A stretch of 64,000 bases of DNA from Treponema sp. (lineage in GTDB: Bacteria; Spirochaetota; Spirochaetia; Treponematales; Treponemataceae), in contig JAFUDX010000021.1 of assembly GCA_017464425.1 (NCBI GenBank), positions 57,297 to 121,296 on the forward strand. The letters are read 5' to 3'. Under the pieces are notes generated by a model. The model saw nothing but the letters and a program-made list of their open reading frames with translations. It ran no database searches and was not told where the DNA came from. Shown here piece by piece: positions 34,308-44,320 of the stretch; positions within the stretch are counted from its first letter, which is position 1, and each line of letters begins with the position of its first letter. The position numbers were made by a program, and so were the translations under genes.

Positions 34308-35039
34308 ATGGTAAATCAATTTTCACGCACAGAAATCATACTCGGAAAAGAATCACTCGAACGACTAAAAAAGGCTCGCGTCGCCATCTTCGGAATCGGG
34401 GGTGTGGGTGGTTTTGTGGCAGAATCGCTTGCACGAGCAGGAATTTTTCATCTTGACTTAATCGATAATGACACGGTTTCTCTCACAAACATAAATCGGC
34501 AGATTATCGCCCTTCATTCAACGATTGGACAGGCAAAAGTTTTCGTTATGAAAGAGCGGATTTTAGACATCAATCCAGAATGTGAAGTAAACGCAATCCA
34601 ATGCTTTTTCCTTCCAGAAAACAAAGATTCGTTTGATTTCACAAAATATGACTATGTAGTTGATGCCGTTGATACCGTAAAAGCAAAGCTTCAGATTATT
34701 ACACAGGCAAAAGAAGCGAATATTCCCGTCATTTCATCAATGGGAGCCGGAAACAAGCTTGATCCCACCCTCTTTGAGATTGCCGACATCTCAAAAACAT
34801 CAGTCTGCCCGCTCGCCCGTGTTATGCGGCAAGAATGTAAAAAACGCGGAATCACTCATGTAAAAGTCGTCTATTCAAAAGAAAAGCCCGTATCTTCAAA
34901 ACTTTCTGAATCTGAAAAAGATTCTGCGGAACTGAAAGGAAATTCCATCGCGCCAGGAAGCATTTCGTTCGTGCCTGCCGTCGCAGGGTTGATTATCGCC
35001 TCACAAGTTATAAAAGATTTGACCGGCTCGCGCTCATGA
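34308..35039 (+). CDS. tcdA: tRNA threonylcarbamoyladenosine dehydratase TcdA
   Basis: A 243-residue ThiF/HesA-type enzyme. VAIFGIGGVGGFVAESLARAG is the nucleotide-binding loop, LIDNDTVSLTNINRQIIA the Asp and Arg region that activates the carboxylate, and YVVDAVDTVKAKLQI the next conserved block. TcdA cyclises ct6A in tRNAs that read ANN codons. It lies two bases after the YkgJ-like gene. Its 3' end overlaps the convergent riboflavin synthase gene by six bases. Confidence 0.88.
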   Translation: MVNQFSRTEIILGKESLERLKKARVAIFGIGGVGGFVAESLARAGIFHLDLIDNDTVSLTNINRQIIALHSTIGQAKVFVMKERILDINPECEVNAIQCFFLPENKDSFDFTKYDYVVDAVDTVKAKLQIITQAKEANIPVISSMGAGNKLDPTLFEIADISKTSVCPLARVMRQECKKRGITHVKVVYSKEKPVSSKLSESEKDSAELKGNSIAPGSISFVPAVAGLIIASQVIKDLTGSRS

Positions 35040-35675
35040 ATTCAACCAATTTAAAATTTTAGAATCCCGCGCATTTTGCTCTTCCGATTGATGCGAAAGC
35101 AATGCACGGACATATTTACCGATTATATCATTTTCCAGATTCACGATGTCCCCCACTCGCTTTGAAAGCAATGTCGTTTCTTTTGCCGTATGAGGAATAA
35201 CGCTCACGGAAAATGCCGTATCACTTCGCGTTGCCACCGTCAGGCTGATTCCGTCAATCGCAATTGAGCCTTTTTCTACAATAAGCGAAAGAATTTCTTT
35301 AGAAGATGAAATATACACCCACACGGCATTTTCTTCTTTTTGCAGTTTTGTGATTGTTCCGATTCCATCAATATGACCGCTTACGATGTGCCCGCCAAAC
35401 CTGCCTTCTGCGCTCATCGCCCGCTCAAGATTTACTTCGCTGCCTGCAGAAAGAGAGTGAAGCGAGGTCCGACGCACCGTCTCTGCCATAACATCCGCAC
35501 AAAATGAATTTGCTGAAAGCGAAGTAACGGTCAGACACACACCGTTCACGGCAATCGAATCTCCAATGTTCGTACCCGCAAGCACTTTTTTTGCCCCAAT
35601 TTCAAGTGAACCTGAATTCCCGCCCAGCGAGAGTTTTTTGATAATACCAATTTCTTCAATAATACCAGTAAACAT
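35034..35675 (-). CDS. ribE: riboflavin synthase, alpha subunit
   Basis: A 213-residue protein with two lumazine-binding repeats: MFTGIIEEIG ... GDSIAVNGVCLTVTSL and GRFGGHIVSGHIDGIG ... GSIAIDGISLTVATR. It makes riboflavin from two molecules of dimethylribityllumazine. The ATG at 35675 is fixed by the invariant MFTGII start and GGGGGAAG. It stands 22 bases after the CbiJET gene, without other rib genes nearby. This may link flavin supply to the cobalamin branch, since the lower ligand dimethylbenzimidazole can come from FMN. Confidence 0.93.
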   Translation of the reverse strand: MFTGIIEEIGIIKKLSLGGNSGSLEIGAKKVLAGTNIGDSIAVNGVCLTVTSLSANSFCADVMAETVRRTSLHSLSAGSEVNLERAMSAEGRFGGHIVSGHIDGIGTITKLQKEENAVWVYISSSKEILSLIVEKGSIAIDGISLTVATRSDTAFSVSVIPHTAKETTLLSKRVGDIVNLENDIIGKYVRALLSHQSEEQNARDSKILNWLNS

Positions 35676-35697
35676 TCTTCCCCCTTTTTGCATTTTG

Positions 35698-37749
35698 CTA
35701 TTGTTTTCCGCCCGCACTTACAATCCAAACAGGATTTTGCGCCTTCATCAAATGGAAATTTCCAGCCTTTTCTGCCCTGCTTACAGAAATCTGCCGAATT
35801 TCAAGGTTAGTGAATTTTTGAGACAACAGAGTTTGAATCTCAAAAACGCCTTCAAGACTCACAAAATTCGCCACAATCCTGACATCTGGATTTTTTTCAA
35901 GCAGAATCTTGCACAACTGCCCAAAATCGCCCTTGCTTCCGCCAATAAACGCATGAGTGGGCGCAGGAAGCTCTGTATTTTTTAAAATATCGACGGCATT
36001 TCCTTTTAAAACCGTAACATTCTCAAGAGCGAATTTCTCACCGTTTTTTTGCGTTGCACTTACCGCATTTTCATCACAATCAATCGCAAAAATTCGGGCA
36101 TGCGTTGCAATCCGTGCCGCCTCAACCGTAATTGAGCCGGTTCCGCTTCCAATATCATAGAACACAGAGGAATCAGAAAGACCAAGCGAGCAGAGTGAAA
36201 TCTGGCGAATTTCCTGCTTTGTCATCGGAACTTTTTCAGAGCGGATAAAATCGCAATCCGCAAGAACAGGCAGGCTCGATTGAGCCATCGCATTATCATG
36301 TTCGATTAAAAGCACAAAAAGCGAGCCTTCCAAATCCGCTGAACGCATATCGCGCGGCGACATCTGTATGATTTTTTCAACATCATAGGAAAGATTTGAG
36401 CCTAAATAGCAGCGAATCTCACCCAGAATTCCGTTTTTTTGGGCACTGTCAATTTTTTGTGCGACCGCCGTAACATCAGCAGCCCCAGACAGAATGAAAA
36501 AACAGGCGGAATTTTTTCGGATTTCTTCGATAAGGTTGCATGTTGCGCCATGAAGCGACAGGAATTTCCAGTTTTGCCAGGATTTTCCGAGTTTTGAAGC
36601 AAAATACACTGCCGATGAAATTCCGTTTAAAGCAATCACATTCCATTCTGAGTTTTTAGCCTCGTAGAATGATGCTGCACCGCTAAAAAAGCCAATATCG
36701 CCCGAAAAAAGAACCGCCGCCGTGTTATATTCAGAGTGATGAGCCAGTAAACCAAAAATTTTGTGCGCCTCATACAAATTTTGGCGCGGAATTTGTGGTG
36801 AAATAAATGTATCCGCAAGTTTTAGCACGCGCTCTGAACCAAAAAGAATTTCCGCGCTCAAAACGGCCGTTTTTGCCTCGCTCGTGAGCAAGCCTGTATT
36901 TCCCATACCACAGCCGACAAGAAACAGCTTCTTTTGCGCATTTGCTTCCGTTTCCGAAAAAGGAATCTGTATTCCCGTTTCAGACGAAATTTTTTCTAAA
37001 ACAGAACGAATTGAATATGTGCGCTCCGTATTGCAGGCTGCTTCTGGATTTTTAATTACGGCGATTTTCATGCCCAATTTTTGAGCCGCCGCAATTTTTT
37101 CAAAATAGCCTCCCACTCCCCCACTCTCTTTGGTAAGCAGAATTTGTGCGCCGCTTTCAGAAAACTGAATTTCATTTGCCTTTTCCGAAAACGGCCCTTG
37201 CATGGCGATTATCTGCTTTGGCGGAATGTGGCACGAAGCGCAAAGTTCAAGGCTTTCAACGGACGGAAGGACGCGCACAAAAATCCGTTCTTTTTGGGAA
37301 ATCTTTTTTGACAGAACTGGCAGTTCTTTGCTTCCCGTTGCAACAAAAATGATTCCCGTTTGCCCTTCAAGCCAATCCCCTGCTTTAGAAATTGTATCAA
37401 AATAAAAAATATTTTTATCCGAAGAAGATTCTGTAGTGCTGGTATTTCTCGAAAGCCGCACATAGGGAGCATGGGTGACTTCACACGCTTTTTTTATCTC
37501 TTCTGAGGCTTTTACCGCAAACGGATGAGTCGCATCGATAATGTATGAAAACGCTTTTTTTTGAAATTCACGGGTCATCGCTTCTGCATCAAGCCGCCCC
37601 TGCAAAACCGTAAGATTGTTGCCTTTTGGCAAAAGCGCGGCTCCATAGTCAGTAGCAACGCTTACCACACAATCAAAGCCATTTTGCGACAAGATTTCTG
37701 AAATTATTCTGCCTTCCGTCGTACCCGCGAAAATAAAAAGTGAAGCCAT
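35698..37749 (-). CDS. CbiJ-CbiE-CbiT fusion
   Basis: A 683-residue triple fusion for anaerobic corrin synthesis. Residues 1-245 are precorrin-6A reductase CbiJ (FIFAGTTEGRIISEILSQNG). Residues 275-470 are the C5-methylase CbiE (LFLVGCGMGNTGLLT, then LFSGDIGFFSGAASF). Residues 495-683 are the C15-methylase/decarboxylase CbiT (VFYDIGSGTGSITVEAARI, then AFIGGSKGDFGQL). CbiE-CbiT fusions (CobL) are common; joining CbiJ in front is less so. The ATG at 37749 is chosen over an upstream TTG. A promoter with TATTAT lies seven bases away, so the mRNA may be leaderless. Confidence 0.92.
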   Translation of the reverse strand: MASLFIFAGTTEGRIISEILSQNGFDCVVSVATDYGAALLPKGNNLTVLQGRLDAEAMTREFQKKAFSYIIDATHPFAVKASEEIKKACEVTHAPYVRLSRNTSTTESSSDKNIFYFDTISKAGDWLEGQTGIIFVATGSKELPVLSKKISQKERIFVRVLPSVESLELCASCHIPPKQIIAMQGPFSEKANEIQFSESGAQILLTKESGGVGGYFEKIAAAQKLGMKIAVIKNPEAACNTERTYSIRSVLEKISSETGIQIPFSETEANAQKKLFLVGCGMGNTGLLTSEAKTAVLSAEILFGSERVLKLADTFISPQIPRQNLYEAHKIFGLLAHHSEYNTAAVLFSGDIGFFSGAASFYEAKNSEWNVIALNGISSAVYFASKLGKSWQNWKFLSLHGATCNLIEEIRKNSACFFILSGAADVTAVAQKIDSAQKNGILGEIRCYLGSNLSYDVEKIIQMSPRDMRSADLEGSLFVLLIEHDNAMAQSSLPVLADCDFIRSEKVPMTKQEIRQISLCSLGLSDSSVFYDIGSGTGSITVEAARIATHARIFAIDCDENAVSATQKNGEKFALENVTVLKGNAVDILKNTELPAPTHAFIGGSKGDFGQLCKILLEKNPDVRIVANFVSLEGVFEIQTLLSQKFTNLEIRQISVSRAEKAGNFHLMKAQNPVWIVSAGGKQ

Positions 37750-37756
37750 TTCTTCT

Positions 37757-37803
37757 ATAATACTAAAATCCAATGGAAACTTCAAATGAAAGTATGATAT
37801 AAT
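37757..37803. promoter_or_regulatory. divergent overlapping promoters
   Basis: Minus strand: TTGAAG (37780-37785) and TATTAT (37757-37762), 17 bases apart, seven bases from the cbiJ ATG. Plus strand: TGGAAA (37774-37779) and TATAAT (37798-37803), 18 bases apart, seven bases from the ATG at 37811. Neither gene has a clear Shine-Dalgarno sequence. Confidence 0.55.
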
Positions 37804-37810
37804 GCGGCAT

Positions 37811-39088
37811 ATGCGGATTCTTTTCTATTCGACAAGCTCAAACCACTATGATGGCGAGGCAATAAAAACAACGACCTTTCCGTCCTGGAGCGAGCAATGG
37901 GATTTTCTTGCATCAAAGCATCCTGAGCATGAATTCATAATCGCAACACAGCTTCCCGGCATGTTTTTGCTTGATGTCGAAAAAAACGAAATTGCCAAAA
38001 AATCTTCAAAAATCCGCTACCAGATACTGCAATCCGATAAAGAAAAACAAATCGCCGAAGAGTTAGCATGCCTGAAGCCAGACCTAGCCGTCGCCCTTTC
38101 ATTTTATGTGATGCCGTATGATTGGCTCCCCATAAAAGACGCGATTGTGGCAGATTTTTTACGTTCAGCGGGAATCAGAACAATATGCCATTCAGTCGAA
38201 ACAAGCCTTATCTGCTTTGACAAGTGGCAGACCCATCAATTTTTAGAAAAAATCGGCGTACCGTGCGCAAAAGCAGTCTATCTGCATCATGAATTGTACA
38301 TAAACGCAGGTAACCGACGGGAAATCAAAAGTAATGTATTCACCACTGCGGTTTTTCATCAAATTAAAAAACTGAACTTTCCGCTCATTATCAAAGACAC
38401 CACAGGATTAAGCTCATTCGGAGCAGATGTTGTCCATTCATATGATGATGCCATCGGAATCTTGCGCTCAAAAAAAACGACTTCGGACAGAATCATCGAA
38501 GAAATGATTCAAGGAATCCAAGCCGGAGCCGAAATTTATGGAATTCATGACGGAACGCACGGAATGTACACAGTTTTTCCGCCCTTTTTATTCAGCGTAA
38601 ACCAATACGGAATCACCAGCCCCAAACAGTCCGAAAAAACTGGCCCGATTACAAAAAGCTCCCCTCTCTACGAAAAATATAAAATTTCCGAACTCACTGC
38701 GCTACTTTTAAAACTCGCGGATGAATTACAACTCAATGGAATCGCACAAATCGACTTAGTTTTTAACGGCAAAAACTGGTTCGTCATCGAAATAAATCCC
38801 CGTCTTTCAGGCATGAGCACAAGCTACGCCGCAAGCAGCAACCGATTTTTAAGCGAACTCATCTGGGAAGAAATCATTGAACGCTGTCTTTCAGAATCTT
38901 TTTCGACATCAGAAAAAATCTTTCGTCAGACCATAAACCAGAAAATTCCACTATTGGGCAAAGAAGAATTAAACGCATTGTTTTCCCGACCCGAAGTTGT
39001 TTTTGTGCATCAAATCGAAAACAAAGCGGCAAAACAAATTCGGGAACAAGGATATTGCGAAGTAATTTCTACAACTGAAAAAGATTGA
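37811..39088 (+). CDS. ATP-grasp family ligase
   Basis: A 425-residue enzyme with an ATP-grasp fold. FPLIIKDTTGLSSFGADVV is the ATP-lysine region, RIIEEMIQGIQAGAEIYGIH the second strand, and NWFVIEINPRLSGMSTSYAA the metal-binding Glu-x-Asn motif. It resembles D-Ala-D-Ala-ligase or carboxylate-amine ligases. The N-terminal part (FYSTSSNHYDGEAIKTTTF) is specific and unassigned. The ATG at 37811 is preferred over one at 37802, because the -10 box ends at 37803. The substrate is unknown. Confidence 0.78.
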   Translation: MRILFYSTSSNHYDGEAIKTTTFPSWSEQWDFLASKHPEHEFIIATQLPGMFLLDVEKNEIAKKSSKIRYQILQSDKEKQIAEELACLKPDLAVALSFYVMPYDWLPIKDAIVADFLRSAGIRTICHSVETSLICFDKWQTHQFLEKIGVPCAKAVYLHHELYINAGNRREIKSNVFTTAVFHQIKKLNFPLIIKDTTGLSSFGADVVHSYDDAIGILRSKKTTSDRIIEEMIQGIQAGAEIYGIHDGTHGMYTVFPPFLFSVNQYGITSPKQSEKTGPITKSSPLYEKYKISELTALLLKLADELQLNGIAQIDLVFNGKNWFVIEINPRLSGMSTSYAASSNRFLSELIWEEIIERCLSESFSTSEKIFRQTINQKIPLLGKEELNALFSRPEVVFVHQIENKAAKQIREQGYCEVISTTEKD

Positions 39089-39113
39089 TTATTCAAGATT
39101 TTGCCTATAAAAT
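39085..39113 (+). promoter_or_regulatory. promoter of hexokinase gene, leaderless layout
   Basis: TTGATT (39085-39090) and TAAAAT (39108-39113) are 17 bases apart. The ATG at 39120 follows the -10 box by six bases and no Shine-Dalgarno sequence is visible. Confidence 0.6.
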
Positions 39114-39119
39114 AAAAGT

Positions 39120-40400
39120 ATGCAATCAAATGTAAAAAAGTTTTTGGCAACGCATGGGTTTTATCTTGATTTGGATTTACCCAAACTTACAAACGAAGTT
39201 CTGCTCGATATGAACAATTCCCTTTCAGGAAAGCAGGCATATCAGGACATGTTTCCCACCTATCTCGATCCATCCGCAATCAAAATCAAAGAAAAGTCCG
39301 TCATCGTTATCGATGCAGGCGGCACCAATTTCCGCTCATCACTCGTCACTTTTAAAAACGACGGTTCTTCCTTTATCTCACAATTTGAAAAAACAAAAAT
39401 GCCTGGCACGGAAGGGGAACTTTCTAAAAAAGAATTCTTCGAGCACATTGCAAAAAATATCGAACGCTTTAAAGACTCATACGACGAAATCTGCTTCTGC
39501 TTTTCCTATGCCATGACAATCACAGAAAATCTGGATGGGATTCTCACCAATTTCTCAAAGGAAATCCAAGCTCCCGAAGTCGTAGGAAGTTATATTGGCA
39601 CAGAACTCAAAGAAGCACTTAAAGCACAAGGCTGGTCCAAAATTCCACAAGTCATCATACTCAATGATGCGGCAGCCGCTCTTATCTCTGGCACAGGGAA
39701 TCCAAAATATTCAGCATACATCGGTCTCATTTTGGGTACAGGGCTTAACTGCGCGTATCTCCAGCCTGCAAAAAAAGAATTTGAACTCAAAAAGCAAATC
39801 ATCGTCTGCGAAAGCGCAAAATTCGGCGGATTTAAAAACTCAGATTTCGACATTCTTTTGGACGAAAAAAGCCTGCATCCAGGAACATCCCCATACGAAA
39901 AACTTTGTTCAGGAGCATATTTAGGCCCGCTCGCCCTTGAAACAATCCAAGTCGCCGCAAAAGAAGGCCTTTTCTCAAACGGCTGTGCTGACATAATCGA
40001 AAAAACAACAAAACTTACCTTAATCGAAGTGAGTGATTTCCTTGAAAAAAGCAATATCGAAACAGGGCAGTTTTTCCCTCTTTTTAAAGATGCAACGCCA
40101 AATCAAGATGATTATAAAACGCTTTTCGCGATTTTTGATTCTCTCGTCAACAGAGCCGCACAACTCACCGCTGTTTTGCTTGCCGCCTGTCTCATTCAGT
40201 GCGAAGAAGGAACATCTGCGGAGCGGCCTGTTTGCATTTCGTGCAATGGAACAACATTCTTTAAAACATATAAAATCATTGAGCGAACAAAAGACTATCT
40301 CGCAAAAATCCTGGAAGGCAAAAACCTTCATTATGAAATGCTCGCTGCCGAAGCAGACATTACCATTGGCACGGCAAAGGCCGCATTTCGCTCCGAGTAA
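39120..40400 (+). CDS. hexokinase
   Basis: A 426-residue hexokinase of the eukaryote-like type found in spirochaetes. VIVIDAGGTNFRSSLVTF is the phosphate-1 loop, FSYAMTITENLDGIL follows, and IILNDAAAALISG carries the catalytic aspartate; GLILGTGLNCAYL is the phosphate-2 loop. It phosphorylates glucose at the start of glycolysis. Its start lies 31 bases after the ATP-grasp gene, but a good promoter of its own is present. Confidence 0.92.
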   Translation: MQSNVKKFLATHGFYLDLDLPKLTNEVLLDMNNSLSGKQAYQDMFPTYLDPSAIKIKEKSVIVIDAGGTNFRSSLVTFKNDGSSFISQFEKTKMPGTEGELSKKEFFEHIAKNIERFKDSYDEICFCFSYAMTITENLDGILTNFSKEIQAPEVVGSYIGTELKEALKAQGWSKIPQVIILNDAAAALISGTGNPKYSAYIGLILGTGLNCAYLQPAKKEFELKKQIIVCESAKFGGFKNSDFDILLDEKSLHPGTSPYEKLCSGAYLGPLALETIQVAAKEGLFSNGCADIIEKTTKLTLIEVSDFLEKSNIETGQFFPLFKDATPNQDDYKTLFAIFDSLVNRAAQLTAVLLAACLIQCEEGTSAERPVCISCNGTTFFKTYKIIERTKDYLAKILEGKNLHYEMLAAEADITIGTAKAAFRSE

Positions 40401-40405
40401 GTGTT

Positions 40406-43400
40406 TTAAAGCTCCACTTCCGTTGCAAAACGCAGATAGTAAAGCACGCACCTGATTTCGCGCTCATCACAGCCGAGCATTTGGCTGATGGCTTTTTTGT
40501 AGCAGGAAAGTTGGCTTCGGTATATTTCAGGCTCAATTTTCTGATTCGTCTTATAATCGACAATTGTATATTTGTACGGTGAGTGCGCTTCATTTTTATA
40601 CACCAAGTCAATCTGACCGTTTACAATCAGCTCATCGGCATATGTTTCGCCAGATTTGTCACTGTCCGCTTCGATGAATGTTTTTTCTATTACGCTTCTG
40701 AACGAATATTCTGTCTTTTTCCATGAGGACGCAGACGCTTCTTTATACAGAGAAGATGCTTCAAATTTTGCCGCCATATCAGCGCATAATTCTTTGATTT
40801 TGGCAATTTTTTTGTCACGGTTTGAGAGTTTTTCATCTTCGCCCCATCTTTCCATGCCCACATTCGGAATAAACCGCTCGTTCATGCCAATCCACTCGCG
40901 CCCAGCCGTTTTTGGCTCTTGAGCCAACACTTTTGCTTCCATGTAGGCGTGCGCAATTGTTCCAAAGTGCGTAAAATTGAACAGAGGAGCAATTTCGGTA
41001 TCGATTTCGTTTCCCTCACCTTCATCTTCCAAAACGGGAATTTCCTCTGAACCACATGGCACCGTACTTGCGACAATTTTATTAATCAGCTCATAGTCTG
41101 GATTTGCAGGCAAGTTTTCCCCAGCCATTTTTACGGTTCCCGTTTCCATTTTTAATTTACTGGGTGAAACATACAGTTTCGGCGAAAGCTCTTCTCGTAC
41201 GATTTCGGTATTTTGGGGAAGGGCATGCGCTTTAATGAACTCAGATTTTGTGCCCTGCGCCTCGCCATCGATTTTTACGGATTTAAATGAGTCGGCATCA
41301 TTCACAAAGGCAAACGCGGGATTTTTTACCGTAACACCGCCGTCTTCGCCTTCACTCACCCTGTCAAACAAAATCGGAAGCAGCAGTTGGTACATTGACT
41401 TCGGCTCATCATACTCTGTTTCTTCGGGAGAATGGACTTCAAATTTTTTGCACTTTTCGATTGATTTTTCGTCTTTTTTGAATTCTTCGTTCTCGCTTCC
41501 GACAATGTACAATTTTTCTTCCGCGCGAGTAAAGGCAACATATGCCAGACGGCGCAATTCCGCGCTTTCCTCACGCACCCGTTTTTCCTGAAGTGCCGAA
41601 AAAAAGTACGAATCGCCAAGTTTTTTCTGCTCAGTTTTCGGAAGTTTTTCCGCCGCACTCTGACAGCCACTCCATGCAGGCGTTTTGAGCAAAAAACCAA
41701 ACTCGTTGGTAAAATCAATTCCGTCATCATGAGACGCACTGACGGAAGAAACAGCGCACACAAACACGACTTTGAATTCCAAGCCCTTGCTCTTGTGAAT
41801 CGTAAGAATCTGCACCGCGTTCTCAGCAGTCAGCACTACATCCAAACCGTCAAGTTTGCGGTCGTCCTCGTATGTTTTTACCATGTCAATAAAGCTTGCA
41901 AGACTCTGCGTTTTTTCTTCAGCGAGACGCGCCATCTCAAACAAAATATCGTAAAACGAAGCATACATTGAAACCGATTTGTTCCACATAGTTTCATAGC
42001 GATACCCAAGCTCATACCAAATGTAAGAAATCGTTTTCGTAAGTTTTTCGGTTTTGAGGCGAGCAGTAATGTCCTCGTACAGTGCTTTGAGATTTTCGAT
42101 TTTTGCGGAAAGCTCGGAATCATTTGCAATCGCGCCGAGCATTTTTTCATCAAAGGGCGATTTGTACGGTGTTTCCGTGTTCACAAGGATTTTTTCCATC
42201 TCGGCGAATGTGAGCGAGCAGAACGGAGAGCGAAGCACTTTCGCGTAGGCATTTTTGTCATTCGGATACACGCAGAGCTTTAAAAGCGATATGATGTCGT
42301 TAATCGGTCCGTCTGAGAAAAAGCCTTTGTACACTTCGGTTGAATACGGAATTCCTGCCGCAAGAAGCACATTTTCGTAAGGGGAAGTGGGCGTGGAAGT
42401 ACGGAAAAGGAGCGCAATGTCACGGTACTGGTATTTTTGATTTCCGTTTTCGTCTTTTTCTGCAATCAGTTTTTGAATTTCACGGGCAACAAAACTCGCT
42501 TCGCATTCATATGATTTTCGCTCAGTTTCAAGACTTTCGGAATTCTCTTCGCTTTGGCTCGGATTTTCACTCGATACAACAGGATTCGCACCTTTTTTGG
42601 GATACAAGGCAAGCACCACTTTCTTTTCGGAGAATGAATCTGCTTTTAGCTTGGAAGTCGGCACTTCAACGCGTTTATAGTCTGCCTCAAAGTCAGGAAT
42701 CTGCTCGCTTCCATTCGGGCGTGGTGGAAATTTTTCTTTCGTCATAAAAACAGCAGGCAGCGCGTCGTTTACTTTTTCGCCGCTCGGATAATCGTAGCCG
42801 CCAAAAATGGTGTTGAACGAACGGATAAGCTCAGCAGAAGAGCGGTAATTCGTTTTGAGTTCGATGGAATTTTTGATTGATGAGGAAAGATTTCTGAAAA
42901 CGCTTACATCTGCCCCACGGAAGCGGTAAATGCTCTGCTTGTCGTCACCAACGAAGAACAGTTTGTGCGTGTCGAGCCGTTCCAAAAGGTCAGAATCAGA
43001 AAGTTTTGGAATCTGATACGCGCCATTCTCATCAAATTTTTCGTTTTGGTCACAAAGAATCAGCAGGACATCGCATTGAAGCTGATTGTCGTCCTGAAAT
43101 TCATCAATCATAATCGCGTCGAATTTCTGCTTTTCAATCGCGCGAATTTCCGAATGCTCGCGCAGAATCGTAAGGGCAAGCTCGCTCACATCAGAAAAAG
43201 TAAGAAGACCCGAAACGCGCTTAGTGCGAATCATCTCCGTCTGGAAATGCGAAAGATGTGCGAAGATTTTTTTCTGCAAATCGAACGCAGAGACGGAATT
43301 CGCAAGCGCATAGAGTTTTTTGAGAAGCGGAAGGAGATTTTTTTTCGTAAGCTTGTAATTTTCATCCCCTACCCGCGAAAAATCTGTGCCGCAGTAGCCT

Positions 43401-44308
43401 GAAACAGCTTTGCAATACGAAGCAAAATTGTTTTTGAGGAAGGAATCGGCATTCTCGCCAGTTTCAAAAATTTCCGCCGTCATGCGCGGAGTATCGGGAT
43501 TTCCGATTTCTGAAATATAATCGTACAGTTTTTGAAGCGTGGCACTTGTTTTTGGATTTTTCGGAAGCATGAGAAACGCACCAAGCTCGTCCGCAATTTC
43601 TGCCGTGAGCTTTTCATATTCGGCAAGAATCGCGTTTTTTTGCGTTTCAAGCGATGCGTCAAAGTCAATCGGCGTGATAATCGTGGAGAATTGCAAGATT
43701 GTGCGTGCAAATAAATCATCCGCCACATTCTGAATCTGAAAAACCTGCGCAATTTCCTTGATTTCACTGTCGTTAAGATGCTCAAGCACATATTTGGTGG
43801 CGGCATAGCGGATTTTTGAAGAAATTTTCTCGTCATCAAGCGTGAAATTCGGGTTGATTCCGTAAAAATGCGCTCCTTTTTTTGCGATTTCAGAAAAATA
43901 ACTGTCAAGCGTTTGGATATGCGTTTTGTCAAAGGATTCTATTGCCGTCTGCGCGCGCGCCTTTATTTCTGTTATGTGCGGAAAATCAGCGGGCAAGTCC
44001 GCCGTTCCTTTTACATTCTTTCCGTGCAGATGATGTTTGAGACCGTTAAAGATTCGCTCCTTCATTTCGTTGGCGGCTTTTTTGGTAAAAGTAAGCGTAA
44101 GAATTTTTTCGCACGGAACATTTTTTGCTTCGACAAGATAGGCGTAGCGCGAAGCCAAGACCGTCGTTTTTCCGCTCCCCGCCCCCGCCGAAACCACGAC
44201 ATTTTTTGTTTCTTTTACGGCACGAAGCTGCTCATCGTTCAGATTGCTTGAAAGAAGGGCAAGATTTTTGTCATCAAGTTCAAAAGAATCGCGTTTGTGT
44301 TCTATCAT
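40406..44308 (-). CDS. addA: AddA/RecB-type helicase-nuclease
   Basis: A 1,300-residue UvrD-family helicase with a C-terminal nuclease. VVSAGAGSGKTTVLASRYA is motif I (residue 38), MIDEFQDDNQLQCDVLL motif II (about 407), FVGDDKQSIYRFRGADVSVF motif III, and ILTIHKSKGLEFKVVFV motif V (about 835). The PD-(D/E)XK end is NGQIDLVYKNEAHS ... YTIVDYKTNQ (about 1235-1260). AddA processes double-strand breaks together with AddB; no addB is visible here. It follows the GGDEF/EAL gene by 12 bases. Confidence 0.9.
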   Translation of the reverse strand: MIEHKRDSFELDDKNLALLSSNLNDEQLRAVKETKNVVVSAGAGSGKTTVLASRYAYLVEAKNVPCEKILTLTFTKKAANEMKERIFNGLKHHLHGKNVKGTADLPADFPHITEIKARAQTAIESFDKTHIQTLDSYFSEIAKKGAHFYGINPNFTLDDEKISSKIRYAATKYVLEHLNDSEIKEIAQVFQIQNVADDLFARTILQFSTIITPIDFDASLETQKNAILAEYEKLTAEIADELGAFLMLPKNPKTSATLQKLYDYISEIGNPDTPRMTAEIFETGENADSFLKNNFASYCKAVSGYCGTDFSRVGDENYKLTKKNLLPLLKKLYALANSVSAFDLQKKIFAHLSHFQTEMIRTKRVSGLLTFSDVSELALTILREHSEIRAIEKQKFDAIMIDEFQDDNQLQCDVLLILCDQNEKFDENGAYQIPKLSDSDLLERLDTHKLFFVGDDKQSIYRFRGADVSVFRNLSSSIKNSIELKTNYRSSAELIRSFNTIFGGYDYPSGEKVNDALPAVFMTKEKFPPRPNGSEQIPDFEADYKRVEVPTSKLKADSFSEKKVVLALYPKKGANPVVSSENPSQSEENSESLETERKSYECEASFVAREIQKLIAEKDENGNQKYQYRDIALLFRTSTPTSPYENVLLAAGIPYSTEVYKGFFSDGPINDIISLLKLCVYPNDKNAYAKVLRSPFCSLTFAEMEKILVNTETPYKSPFDEKMLGAIANDSELSAKIENLKALYEDITARLKTEKLTKTISYIWYELGYRYETMWNKSVSMYASFYDILFEMARLAEEKTQSLASFIDMVKTYEDDRKLDGLDVVLTAENAVQILTIHKSKGLEFKVVFVCAVSSVSASHDDGIDFTNEFGFLLKTPAWSGCQSAAEKLPKTEQKKLGDSYFFSALQEKRVREESAELRRLAYVAFTRAEEKLYIVGSENEEFKKDEKSIEKCKKFEVHSPEETEYDEPKSMYQLLLPILFDRVSEGEDGGVTVKNPAFAFVNDADSFKSVKIDGEAQGTKSEFIKAHALPQNTEIVREELSPKLYVSPSKLKMETGTVKMAGENLPANPDYELINKIVASTVPCGSEEIPVLEDEGEGNEIDTEIAPLFNFTHFGTIAHAYMEAKVLAQEPKTAGREWIGMNERFIPNVGMERWGEDEKLSNRDKKIAKIKELCADMAAKFEASSLYKEASASSWKKTEYSFRSVIEKTFIEADSDKSGETYADELIVNGQIDLVYKNEAHSPYKYTIVDYKTNQKIEPEIYRSQLSCYKKAISQMLGCDEREIRCVLYYLRFATEVEL

Positions 44309-44320
44309 GGTCAGATTTTC

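Noticed and set aside
37785..37785. TTG start for the CbiJ-CbiE-CbiT fusion
   Set aside because: CbiJ proteins begin directly with the FIFAGTTEG strand, and the ATG at 37749 fits; the extra 12 residues have no support.
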